Below are positions 26,006 to 35,700 of a stretch of DNA of 64,000 nucleotides, piece after piece. The translations under genes and the position numbers were made by a program. Source of the stretch: an uncultured Clostridia bacterium (GTDB taxonomy: Bacteria > Bacillota > Clostridia > Christensenellales > UBA3700). The stretch covers positions 62,001 through 126,000 of the forward strand of contig CALGRX010000020.1 of NCBI GenBank assembly GCA_937880755.1, read 5' to 3'. The first letter of the stretch is position 1; each line of letters begins with the position of its first letter. The notes beneath the pieces were generated by a model. It was not told where the DNA came from. It did not search any database and saw only the letters and a list, made by a program, of their open reading frames with translations.

Positions 26006-27703
26006 TTATTGTTTGTCTTGTTCGTCTGCGGTAGCGTCAACTACAGGTTCATCGGTTTCAACAACCTCAACGACTTCTTCGACCACCTCAATGGTATCTC
26101 CGTCAGCGGTTACTTCCTCAGCAACTTCAACTTCGACAATAGTAGCCTTTCTTGCAGCTACGCGAGCAACTGCTTCTGCTTGAGCCTTTTCGTCAAACTT
26201 GTAGAAGAACAAAGGAATGATACAAGCGAACATAGACGCACCGCAAAGAAGTGTGGTAGCAAGCCAAGTACCTTCACAAACCTTGCTATACATACCTTGG
26301 AATGCTTCTACCGTCAAAGCCTCACCTTCTCCGGTGTGGAGTTGAGATATATCGAACTTGGTCAAATCAACTTGAATTACTCCGTTTGCAGTAACGTCGA
26401 AAGCCTCTGCCTTAATACCGCTTTGGAATGCTTCGAGGAAAGATTGGTCGTAACCGAACTCGCCGAGCACCATCAAGGTAACGAAAGCGGTGAGAGCCAT
26501 ACCTATCTTAGAGATAAAGGTCTGCATTGAAAAGCAGATACCCTCCGCTCTCTCACCCGTCTTGTCTTCAAGATAGTCGATAGAGTCTGCAATCATGGCG
26601 TAAGTCAAGATATTACTAAATCCGGAAGGAACGCCCGCAATTATGATTATGATATAGAAGAATATTTGCGAAACGGGACTAGTACCGTTGGAGCTTCTTC
26701 CGATAAAGTACAACAAAACGAGGAGCAATCCGCCGATGATATGCGACCAAATAAACACGTTCTTTTTACCAAACTTCTTGGAGAGAATAGGCGTAAGCAA
26801 AGTTGCCGCAAGACCGCCAGGTACTACGAGCAAGAAGATAACGCCCGCAAGAGAGAGGTTCATAAGGTTGTAGTTGGCGTAATAGATGGTGGTGGTCATA
26901 TATATGGTTCTAAGTCCGCCGAGCACGCCCACCAAGATAAGGAGCAACAAAGGCTTATTCTTAAAGAGAAGCTTGAGGCTCTTGCCGAGAGAAGTCTTGT
27001 TGGCTTCTTCGTCGTAATATCTCTCGGTAGTGGTCTTAAATCCTACGAAGAAGGTAGGGAGAGCAACCAATACCGAAACGATGGCGATAATGAGATATGC
27101 AGTCTTATAAGCGCTTGGGTCAACCGCATCGGTTACGGCAGGGATAATGATAGAAACTACACCGCTACCGATAGTACAAATGAGACGAGCAACGGTAAGC
27201 AAAGTATTTCTTTGGTCGCCGTCCTTAGTCATTGCCGAGCTAAGTCCCCAATAAGGCACGTCTACTATCGTGTACGAGATACCCCAACATAGATAGATAA
27301 TCGTGGAGATTACGAACTGAACCTTAATATTGGTGGAGAAAGTCGTAAAGAGCAATACCGTAAAGATACCTACAGGGATAGGCGCATACAGCAAATACGG
27401 TCTCATCTTGCCCCATCTGCTCTTAGTTCTATCAACGATAGAGCCCATAATCGGGTCGTTGAACGCGTCGAAGAGTCTTGCACCAAGGAACATAAAGGCA
27501 AGCCACATTGGCGGAATCATCGCCACGTCGGTGAGGTAAACCATAAAGAAGGTGGTAACAAGTTGGCAGATTATGTTTTGTCCAAAACCTGCAAAGGAGT
27601 AACCGAGAGCTTCCTTAGGTTGCATTTCATCCTTCTTCTCAGGATTCGTTCCCAAGAATTTGTGAAGGATAGGAAGGTCAAAAACTGATTTTTTTGTACT
27701 CAT
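26006..27703 (-). CDS. GPH-family sugar:cation symporter (MFS)
   Basis: 565 residues, 12 membrane segments. The loop motif DPIMGSIVDRTKSRWGKMRPY region (read in two parts: DPIMGSIVDRT and SRWGKMRPY) is characteristic of the glycoside-pentoside-hexuronide symporters related to MelB/LacS/XylP. Substrate cannot be assigned; no glycosidase is adjacent, though the gal genes are nearby. An unusual segment of about 55 residues near 410-465 loops out before the last helices. The final 50 residues are a strongly acidic Val/Glu tail (ends DEQDKQ), not a IIA domain as in LacS. It has its own promoter. Confidence 0.88.
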   Translation of the reverse strand: MSTKKSVFDLPILHKFLGTNPEKKDEMQPKEALGYSFAGFGQNIICQLVTTFFMVYLTDVAMIPPMWLAFMFLGARLFDAFNDPIMGSIVDRTKSRWGKMRPYLLYAPIPVGIFTVLLFTTFSTNIKVQFVISTIIYLCWGISYTIVDVPYWGLSSAMTKDGDQRNTLLTVARLICTIGSGVVSIIIPAVTDAVDPSAYKTAYLIIAIVSVLVALPTFFVGFKTTTERYYDEEANKTSLGKSLKLLFKNKPLLLLILVGVLGGLRTIYMTTTIYYANYNLMNLSLAGVIFLLVVPGGLAATLLTPILSKKFGKKNVFIWSHIIGGLLLVLLYFIGRSSNGTSPVSQIFFYIIIIIAGVPSGFSNILTYAMIADSIDYLEDKTGERAEGICFSMQTFISKIGMALTAFVTLMVLGEFGYDQSFLEAFQSGIKAEAFDVTANGVIQVDLTKFDISQLHTGEGEALTVEAFQGMYSKVCEGTWLATTLLCGASMFACIIPLFFYKFDEKAQAEAVARVAARKATIVEVEVAEEVTADGDTIEVVEEVVEVVETDEPVVDATADEQDKQ

Positions 27704-27748
27704 AATTCACATCCCACTTTTATTATTATATAAAAATATAACACAAAT

Positions 27749-27777
27749 ATCATAACATAACAAAAATGATAAGTCAA
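27749..27777 (-). promoter_or_regulatory. Promoter of the symporter gene
   Basis: TTGACT, 17-nt spacer, TATGAT on the minus strand. No catabolite-repression (cre) site was recognised. Confidence 0.6.
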
Positions 27778-27779
27778 TA

Positions 27780-27970
27780 CCCTCACCCGCCAAAAGCCAC
27801 TATATTTTACATATTTTTTTATTCAAAAAAAACCATATTATTACACCGTATTTCTATTTTGATATAAATAATCCAAATAGATGCTCACAACATCTACTTT
27901 ACCTATCAACGCCCAAGGTTGATTTTCAAAAAATATCGGCAATTTCGCTTATATCCATATACGTTACAAA
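27780..27970. other. AT-rich spacer without recognised content
   Basis: Between the symporter promoter and the mazF terminator I see only AT-rich sequence with no reading frame, tRNA or clear structure. Confidence 0.5.
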
Positions 27971-27971
27971 C

Positions 27972-28001
27972 AAAAAAATGCGACGCCTCTTGAGCGTCGC
28001 A
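27972..28001 (-). terminator. Terminator of the mazF-like gene
   Basis: TGCGACGC and GCGTCGCA (8 bp) around a 7-nt loop, then seven T on the minus strand, 6 nt after the stop codon. Confidence 0.88.
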
Positions 28002-28007
28002 CCGTTA

Positions 28008-28349
28008 TCAAAAAAATCCGAGACTTATCAGCAATGCGTGGTTAATTCTGGTCATCATATCCGTTGGCAATTCACCTATTCTTTCTCTCAGGCGCTGTTT
28101 GTCCAGCGTTCTAATTTGTTCCAAAAGCACCACCGAGTCTTTTGGCAAGCCGTACTCGTTGGCTGACAGCTCGATATGAGTAGGAAGCTTGGCCTTGTTG
28201 ATTTGAGACGTAACGGCGGCGGCAATAATCGTAGGGCTGTGTCTATTGCCAATATCGTTTTGGACAATGAGTACGGGTCTTACACCGCCTTGTTCGCTTC
28301 CTACCACCGGGCTAAGGTCTGCGTAATACAGTTCTCCTCTCTTAATCAT
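28008..28349 (-). CDS. MazF/PemK-family endoribonuclease (NdoA-like)
   Basis: 113 residues. The family cleaves single-stranded mRNA at short sequences. The start [31 protein letters not shown] is the classic MazF beta-barrel opening, here given in pieces: [11 protein letters not shown], then [12 protein letters not shown]. It is closest in form to Bacillus EndoA. No antitoxin gene (MazE/EndoAI type) is visible: upstream is only 82 nt, then nnrD. That spacer contains three TTGTC repeats on the minus strand and an ACAAT/ATTGT inverted repeat, which might serve regulation. GGAG precedes the ATG by 6 nt. Confidence 0.88.
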   Translation of the reverse strand: MIKRGELYYADLSPVVGSEQGGVRPVLIVQNDIGNRHSPTIIAAAVTSQINKAKLPTHIELSANEYGLPKDSVVLLEQIRTLDKQRLRERIGELPTDMMTRINHALLISLGFF

Positions 28350-28431
28350 AGTCTCTCCACTCGTTGAATTGCCCTATCCTATTGTATGACAAGATAGCGA
28401 CAATGGTTATTGTGGACAAGTATGATTGATT

Positions 28432-29934
28432 TTATTCTCTACCCCTCGCGATACTTTCCAAATCTCGGACAACTTCCCCTACTTCTCTTGCGCAATCCGA
28501 AGCAAGCGTCCCATATTCTCCATATTTTCCGCTCGCTCTTTTGGCGCTATCGGCGCATATAAACGCGCCCGTTGCGGTAGCCTTTATAGGATTGAGACCT
28601 CTTGCGAGTAGTCCGACTATCACGCCCGACAGCACGTCGCCCGACCCTCCTTTAGCTTGTGCGGGAGTGCCGTTGGTCACAATATAGGTATCTTGTCCGT
28701 CGGTTACTACGCTAGAAGTGCCTTTGAGCAAAACGACTACGTTATGCTCTTTGGCAAAGTTCTCGGCAACGCAAACGGGGTTAGCCAATACTTCACTTAC
28801 GCTAATACCGCACAACCTAGACATCTCCTTAGGATGAGGGGTAATCACTACGCTCCCGACTTTGTCGTCGAGCAAATACTCGTGTCCTTGCAGACTATTA
28901 AGTCCGTCGGCGTCTATCAAAATACTGCCGTCAAAGTGAGCTAGGAGATAACTTATCACGGATCTATTGTCGTCAAAGTTCTCGCCCATTCCCATACCGA
29001 CGGCAACGGCGGTTGCGCTTTGCACTAGCCTATCCAACGCCGGTTTATCGAAGATAATATGCTCGTCCCTACTCGCCATAGGAAAAATCGTACTGTCAAC
29101 CACGCAATTTCTCAAGTTGTCAGCCAAACTGCTTGGCACGGCAACGCAGTTGAGTCCGCATCCGCATCTAAGTGCCGCCTCTCCCGTTTGCGCAAGTTTG
29201 ACCGCCCCTATATATTGAGCGCATCCTCCGATTATTACGCTCTTGCCATAGCTTCCCTTGTTGGTATTGTTTAGCCTTGGAGCAAAACAGTCCGCGCAAT
29301 ATTCTCTATCTACGATATATTCTCTCTTGCCGACAATCTCTATACCAATGTCGGCTACAACCACCTTACCGCAATTATCCTTGCCGTAAGAGAGCAAATG
29401 CCCACGCTTTAAACTTTGGATTGCCACGGTTAGGTCGGCTTGCACGCAATCAACGCCTAGTCCGTTGTCGCTATTTAGTCCGCTAGGAATATCTACGCTC
29501 ACAACGTATGCACGACTATCGTTGATACTATCAAAAATCTTTTGAGTCACGCTATCGACTTGCCTATCGAAGCCTACGCCGAATATGCAATCTACGAGTA
29601 TATCGCAGTCGTAGTCACATTGCGATATATCGCGTGCGCTCACGCCTAAATTATATAATTTATCAACAAATATTTTGCTCGTACTCGACCTATTTTCTCC
29701 CACGGCAAATACGCAAAAATCATATCCGTTTTCCGCCAAAATGCACGCCAAAGCATAGCCGTCTCCGCCGTTATTGCCCTTTCCGCATAGTATATAGGTC
29801 TTTTTATTAGTCCAATCCACGCTGTCGTAGACGCATTGAGCGGCTCTTTGCATCAAGATATCGCCGCCAACGCCACCCTCGATAGTGAGTCTATCGCTCT
29901 CTTTCATCACGCTAGCACTTACGCAAAAATTCAT
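28432..29934 (-). CDS. nnrD: Bifunctional NAD(P)H-hydrate epimerase / dehydratase
   Basis: 500 residues, a fusion of two repair enzymes that restore hydrated NAD(P)H. The N-terminal YjeF_N epimerase (about 1-210) contains GKGNNGGDGYALA and VSVDIPSGL. The C-terminal ribokinase-like dehydratase (about 225-495) contains VITPHPKEMSRL, VLLKGTSSVV and NGTPAQAKGGSGDVLSG. The start is the ATG following TGAGGTGG; 35 upstream residues are rejected. The gene next to mazF mirrors the yjbQ/nnr-alr-ndoA region of Bacillus, but alr and the antitoxin are absent. Confidence 0.94.
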   Translation of the reverse strand: MNFCVSASVMKESDRLTIEGGVGGDILMQRAAQCVYDSVDWTNKKTYILCGKGNNGGDGYALACILAENGYDFCVFAVGENRSSTSKIFVDKLYNLGVSARDISQCDYDCDILVDCIFGVGFDRQVDSVTQKIFDSINDSRAYVVSVDIPSGLNSDNGLGVDCVQADLTVAIQSLKRGHLLSYGKDNCGKVVVADIGIEIVGKREYIVDREYCADCFAPRLNNTNKGSYGKSVIIGGCAQYIGAVKLAQTGEAALRCGCGLNCVAVPSSLADNLRNCVVDSTIFPMASRDEHIIFDKPALDRLVQSATAVAVGMGMGENFDDNRSVISYLLAHFDGSILIDADGLNSLQGHEYLLDDKVGSVVITPHPKEMSRLCGISVSEVLANPVCVAENFAKEHNVVVLLKGTSSVVTDGQDTYIVTNGTPAQAKGGSGDVLSGVIVGLLARGLNPIKATATGAFICADSAKRASGKYGEYGTLASDCAREVGEVVRDLESIARGRE

Positions 29935-29950
29935 AATCCACCTCAACGAT

Positions 29951-29979
29951 ATTTTATTACTATCTTCCCTCACTGTCAA
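29951..29979 (-). promoter_or_regulatory. Promoter of nnrD
   Basis: TTGACA, 17-nt spacer, TAAAAT on the minus strand, ending 16 nt before the start codon; supports the downstream ATG as start. Confidence 0.7.
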
Positions 29980-30117
29980 GGTCAAAGTATTATTGCAAAA
30001 GCTTACACGCTTCCAAAATAGCTTTACTTTATAGTGCAAGTTGCCGAAATAAACTACAGCTACTTATCGAGTTTTTCTGTCGCAACTACGATTACAACAA
30101 GATACCCGATGCTCCTC

Positions 30118-30144
30118 AAAAAAAAACAGAGAGTCATCTCTCTG
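30118..30144 (-). terminator. Terminator of the purine-recX operon
   Basis: CAGAGAG and CTCTCTG (7 bp) with a 4-nt loop, then a run of nine T on the minus strand. The recX stop codon lies partly in the loop, so the gene ends inside its terminator. Confidence 0.88.
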
Positions 30145-30751
30145 CCTTAAGTCTATCTATTACGCCAAATATCTTGTCGCTCGAGAAACCTCTTGCGTGC
30201 AAAAATCTCGCCAATCTCGCCACGTATTTAGGGTCGTCTAAATCTTTGCCCTTTGCGTGTTTGCTTGCCACCTCGTATATCGCGTCGTCGCCGTCATCGT
30301 CCAAGTCTTTTAGCACTTGCGCAATAATGTCCTTGGATATTCCTTTGGCAATGAGTTCGCTTCTAATACGACTTGCGCCCTTGACCACCTTGTTGTATTC
30401 CACGTAGCATCTTGCCCACTCTAGGTCGTTGATATAGCCGTACTCTATTGCTTTGGACAAGCAATACTCGACTATCGGCTTGTTGTAGCCCTTGTCGTAG
30501 AGCTTGCTCTTTAGCCCATTGGCAGTAGGCGTGTAGCGAGATATGTACGACAAAGCCCAATTCCACGCCTTGTCCTTTTCACTCTCGAATATCAACTCTT
30601 GCAAGTCGCTATCACTGAGCATACTACCGACTTTGATATTGTTGGAGGCCAGCACTATTCTCGAAATTCCGCAACAAAACTCGCCGTCAAGATAGAGGTT
30701 AGCTCGGTCAATATTGCTTGACTGAATGAGTATAGCAGTAACTTCTCTCAC
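30134..30751 (-). CDS. recX: Regulatory protein RecX
   Basis: 205 residues. RecX binds RecA filaments and modulates recombination. Three-helix repeats with the RecX signature are seen: ALSYISRYTPTANGLKSKL, then AIEYGYINDLEWARCYVEY, then KGASRIRSELIAKGIS. It is the last gene of the purine operon, overlapping ygiQ by 1 nt; there is no recA nearby. Confidence 0.9.
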   Translation of the reverse strand: MREVTAILIQSSNIDRANLYLDGEFCCGISRIVLASNNIKVGSMLSDSDLQELIFESEKDKAWNWALSYISRYTPTANGLKSKLYDKGYNKPIVEYCLSKAIEYGYINDLEWARCYVEYNKVVKGASRIRSELIAKGISKDIIAQVLKDLDDDGDDAIYEVASKHAKGKDLDDPKYVARLARFLHARGFSSDKIFGVIDRLKAER

Positions 30752-32712
30752 TATTTACCTCTCTTTTTTGGGGTTGATTTACCCTTGGCGCGCTTTTTGT
30801 CCGAGTTGATTTTATCTATCTTGGCTTGGTCTACGTACACCACACCGCTACGAGTTTTGACGGCTTTTTTACCACTCGCATTCTTCGGCTTTTGCTCTAA
30901 ATAGCCCGACTTTGCCTCTTCTTTTAGCGGTTTGATAAGACACGAGTATTTGAAACCTATTAGGTCTTGTCTACCCGCCTCGATAAGAGCCTCCTTGACT
31001 AGATTGTAGTTTTCCTTTTTTCTATACTGCATCAACGCCCTTTGCAGTTGCTTTTCCCTTTTGTTCCTCGGCACGTACACCTCTTGCATTGTGTCGGGAT
31101 TGATACCCGTATAGTACATACACGTCGACTTGGTGGACGGGGTTGGATAGAAGTCTTGCACTTGCTCGGGCATATATCCTATCGACTTGAGATAGAGTGC
31201 TAGATTGATTGCGTCGTCTAGCGTACACCCCGGGTGCGAAGAGATAAGGTAAGGCACGAGATATTGCTTTTTGCCTAGCTTTTTGTTGATATCGTCAAAC
31301 TTTGTCTTAAATCTAAGGTACAATTCAAAGTTTGGCTTATTCATATTCTTCAGCACGTTGTCGCTGACGTGCTCGGGGGCGACTTTGAGTTGTCCCGACA
31401 CGTGGTATTTGATTACCTCTTCAATAAACTCGTCGCTCTCGTCGTATATAGCGTAGTCGTATCTTATACCGCTACGTATAAACACCTTCTTTACACCTTC
31501 CAACTTCCTTAAAGTGCGTAGCAAATCGAGATACTCGCTATGGTCGACTTTCAAATTAGGACAAGGCTTGTAGCCGATACATTGCCTATCGGGACACACT
31601 CCTTTATCCCATTGTTTAGAGCAAGCGGGGTCGCGGAAATTGGCTGTTGGTCCGCCCACGTCGTGGATATATCCTTTGAAGTCGCTATCCTTAGTAAATT
31701 CTACCGCCTCTTGCACTATGCTTTCTTTGGAACGTTTTTGTACCACTCTGCCTTGATGATATGCAATGGCGCAATAGTTGCAGTTGCCGTAGCAACCGCG
31801 CACCGAGGTGATACTATACTTGACCTCTTCTATGGCAGGTACGCCCTTGGTATACTTGGGGTGATAGGTTCTCTCGTAAGGTAAGGCGTATATCTCGTCC
31901 ATTTCCTTGCTAGACATAGGCAGTTGCATAGGATTTTGCACCAGATACTTGTCGCCGTGTTTTTGAAGAACAACCTTGCCGTGAGCGTGGTCGTTGGTCT
32001 TGGTCTGGGTATTGAATGCTCTCACGTAAGCGAGTTTGTCGCTCTTGACTGCCTCGTAGCTCTCGCAAAATACAGCTTTATGGTTATCTACGTCCTCTTT
32101 GATTTTGCTTGGTAGCGTGTCGAAGTCACTGAGATAGCAAGTACCTCTCACGTCCTTGATTTTGGACAGCGGAACGCCTCTTTTGAGATAATTGCAAATA
32201 TCTTTGATAGGTCGCTCGCCCATACCGTATATCAGCAAGTCGGCTTTGCTCGACACGAGTATGCTCGGCAAAACCTTGTCCGCCCAATAGTCGTAGTGTG
32301 CAAATCTTCTTAGCGAAGCTTCTATTCCGCCTATTACGATAGCGCTATCGGGATAGAGTCTTTTTAGCGTGTTGCAATACACGTCTACGGCTCTGTCGGG
32401 GCGTAGCCCTGCTTGTCCGCCCTCGCTGTACACGTCGCGACTTCTTCGTATTTTGGCAACGGTATAATTGTTGACCATACTGTCCACCACACCGCTTGAC
32501 ACCAAAAAGCCCATCTTAGGCTCACCGAAAATACGATAATCATCGTCCTTTTGCGGTTGAGTGATTATAGCAATACTGAGACCCATACTTTGTATGAGCC
32601 TCGATATTATTGCGTGTCCGAATGACGGGTGGTCTACGTAGGCTTCGCCTATCACGTACACCAAGTCCACTCTGCCCGACACTTCGTGTTTTTCGGTTGG
32701 TAAAAACGCCAT
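30751..32712 (-). CDS. ygiQ: YgiQ-family radical SAM protein
   Basis: 653 residues, UPF0313. The N-terminal cobalamin-domain-like region carries LVYVIGEAYVDHPSFGHAII. The radical SAM core has the CxxxCxxC cluster motif as CYGNCNYC near residue 312. A Cys-rich stretch (ACSKQWDKGVCPDRQCIGYKPC, here shortened to key residues C-C-C-C around 385-403) and a basic Lys-rich tail of about 50 residues follow. The reaction is unknown. It overlaps purL by 1 nt (TAATG) and recX by 1 nt, so it is a true member of the purine transcript. Confidence 0.9.
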   Translation of the reverse strand: MAFLPTEKHEVSGRVDLVYVIGEAYVDHPSFGHAIISRLIQSMGLSIAIITQPQKDDDYRIFGEPKMGFLVSSGVVDSMVNNYTVAKIRRSRDVYSEGGQAGLRPDRAVDVYCNTLKRLYPDSAIVIGGIEASLRRFAHYDYWADKVLPSILVSSKADLLIYGMGERPIKDICNYLKRGVPLSKIKDVRGTCYLSDFDTLPSKIKEDVDNHKAVFCESYEAVKSDKLAYVRAFNTQTKTNDHAHGKVVLQKHGDKYLVQNPMQLPMSSKEMDEIYALPYERTYHPKYTKGVPAIEEVKYSITSVRGCYGNCNYCAIAYHQGRVVQKRSKESIVQEAVEFTKDSDFKGYIHDVGGPTANFRDPACSKQWDKGVCPDRQCIGYKPCPNLKVDHSEYLDLLRTLRKLEGVKKVFIRSGIRYDYAIYDESDEFIEEVIKYHVSGQLKVAPEHVSDNVLKNMNKPNFELYLRFKTKFDDINKKLGKKQYLVPYLISSHPGCTLDDAINLALYLKSIGYMPEQVQDFYPTPSTKSTCMYYTGINPDTMQEVYVPRNKREKQLQRALMQYRKKENYNLVKEALIEAGRQDLIGFKYSCLIKPLKEEAKSGYLEQKPKNASGKKAVKTRSGVVYVDQAKIDKINSDKKRAKGKSTPKKRGK

Positions 32713-35700
32713 TATTTGAAGTATTCCACTCCGCTTTCAAAGAGCTTCATATCATAGTTGCCCTCTACGTTCTTGTAGAGATTGTCGTCTATTCTTTCGC
32801 TGTGACCCATCTTACCGAGCACTCTGCCGTCAGGGGAGATAATACCCTCGATGGCCTTCATACTGCCGTTAGGGTTGTAAGGCGAAGTCATAGTTGCATT
32901 GCCAAAGACGTCGACGTATTGCGTAGCCACTTGTCCCGCTTTGACGAGTTTGTCGAGCTCTTCTTGTCCCGAAACGAATCTTCCCTCGCCGTGGCTGACG
33001 GCAACTTTGTACACCTCGTCGACGCGACAAGCGTTGAGCCAAGGCGACTTGTTGGTAGCCACTCTCACGTTGACTATAGTCGATACGTGTCGAGAAATAT
33101 TGTTAAATGTCAAGGTAGGAGCGTCGGCTTTTTGCTCTCTTATGTCGCCGTAAGGCACTAGTCCCAACTTGATGAGAGCTTGGAAGCCGTTGCATATACC
33201 GAGAGCAAGTCCGTCCCTACTATATAGCAGCTTCATTACCGCCTCGGCGATTGCAGGGTTTTTGAAGGTCGTCGCGATAAACTTACCGCTTCCGTCAGGC
33301 TCGTCACCACCGCTAAATCCACCCGGGAAAGCAAGTATTTGCGCCCTATCTAGTGCCTTAACCAAGGCTTTTGCCGTCTCTTCTATATCCTTAGAGGATT
33401 GATTTTTGACTATGAATATATCGGCTTTTGCGCCCGCTCTCTCAAAGGCTCTTGCCGTGTCGTATTCGCAGTTAGTTCCCGGGAATACGGGTATGAGAAC
33501 GGTAGGTTTGACGATATTTCTAGGCGCTCTCTCGTGCTTGCGAGCCACGCAAATGAGGTTGTTAGCCTCTCCGCTCGCCGGCGCCGTGGTTGGGAATACG
33601 CTCTCGAGCGTGCCCGTAAAGGCTTCGATAGCCTTGTCCATCTTGACCTCAACACCGCAAAGGTCGCAAGTATAAGTTCCGTTGAGGCTAGCGACCTTAT
33701 CTACGTCAAAGCCATTCAAGCCGTCTATATCCTCGGCAAGAATTACCAAGTCGCCGAAGCGAGGTGTGAGCATATCCACGGTCAGCGCTTCCCAATCGGT
33801 GCCCGCCTTGTTACCCATACAAGCCTTGTATACGCTAGCGAGCACACCGCCCTCTTCTACCACGTTGCAGGCCTTGATTTTGCCAGCAACGATAGCGTCG
33901 TTGACGGCGTCGTAGAGCTTTAGCGTCTTATCAAAGTCGACCATATCGTACTCATCCCTTGGCAAAGACACGTGATAGATATCCTTGACTTTGCCGTCAA
34001 AGGCGAAGGTATTGGAGATGACCTTGCTTGCCTTGGTTATACCCATAGCAAAACTGATGAGGGTAGGCGGAACGTCGATATTCTCAAAAGTTCCGCTCAT
34101 ACTGTCCTTACCGCCGATAGCGCCCACGCCGAGACCTATCTGAGCGTAGAGTGCGCCGAGCAGTGCCGACAAAGGTTGTCCCCATCTCTCGGGATCGTTG
34201 CCCAACCTCTTGAAGAATTCTTGCAACGATAGTCTAACGGTATCCACTCTCACACCGCAAGCCACCAATTTAGACAGCGACAAAACGATAGAATACACGC
34301 TACCCACGAAAGGCGAAGCGCTCATAAGTTGCGGAGAACAACCGTAACTCGACACGGTAGCGGTATCGGTCTTGCCGTTTACAGGCGGTTTAGCCGCCAT
34401 AGCCACTGCAGGTGTAAGTTGGTATTTTCCGCCAAAAGGCATCAACACGCTACCCGCGCCGATAGTCGAGTCGAAGGTTTCGCCGAGCCCCTTGGTGGAA
34501 CATACGTTGAGGCGGGAGAGTTCGTGATATAGCACTCCCGCAAAGTCGCCCTTAGCAAAGAGCTTTGCACTCTCCTCGTCCGGCTTGTTCATATAGTCGG
34601 TGGCGTTGTCCTTGACTACCGCCTTGGTAGTTTGCTTGACGCCGTTGGTATCGAGGAAGCTTCTCTTGAGGTCGACAATACAGTTGCCTGCGTAGAACAT
34701 TCTCATTCTGCCGTTGTCGGTAACTTCAGCCACGGCTACGGCGTTGAGGTTTTCCTCTTTTGCATAATTGATAAATTGTTCTACGGTGTCCTTAGCGAGT
34801 ACTACCGCCATTCTCTCTTGCGATTCGGATATGGCAAGCTCCGTACCCGACAAGCCCTCGTACTTCTTAGGCACTTTGTCTAGGTAAATATCAAGGCTGT
34901 CGGCAAGCTCGCCAATAGCCACAGACACACCGCCCGCGCCGAAGTCGTTACACTTAACGATGAGTCTTGCTACGTCTTTGTTGCGGAATAGTCTTTGTAT
35001 TTTTCTCTCGGTAGGAGGATTTCCCTTTTGTACTTCAGCGCCACACACCTCCACCGACTTTTCGGTATGGGCTTTGGAGCTTCCCGTTGCGCCGCCGCAA
35101 CCGTCTCTACCCGTCTCACCGCCGAGAAGCACTATAATATCTCCCTCGATAGGCTTTCTTCTCACCACGTTTTCTTTCGGTGCTCCCGCAATGACGTAGC
35201 CCGTCTCCAATCTCTTAGCCACGTAGTTAGGGTGATACATCTCGGCAACGAGTCCCGTCGCCAAACCTATTTGGTTGCCGTAACTACTATAACCCGCAGC
35301 CGCCGTCTTGGTGATAACGCGTTGAGGCAACTTGCCCTTTAGCGTCTCCTCGATAGGCTTTCTCGGGTCGGCGGCACCCGTAACTCTCATTGCTTGGTAT
35401 ACGTAAGTTCTACCCGACAGCGGATCTCTTATCGCACCGCCGAGGCAAGTAGCAGCACCACCGAAAGGCTCGATTTCCGTTGGGTGGTTGTGCGTTTCGT
35501 TTTTGAACATTATCAGCCACTTCTCGTCCTTTCCGTCCACGTCGACGTCTACTTCCACGCTACAAGCGTTGATTTCGTCGCTCACGTCGAGGTTGTCGAG
35601 CTTGCCCTCTTTTTTCAACTTTTTGACGGCAATGGTGGCAATATCCATCAAGCACTTGTACTTGTCTTCTCTTTTTGCATTAAACTCTTGATATAAATCG

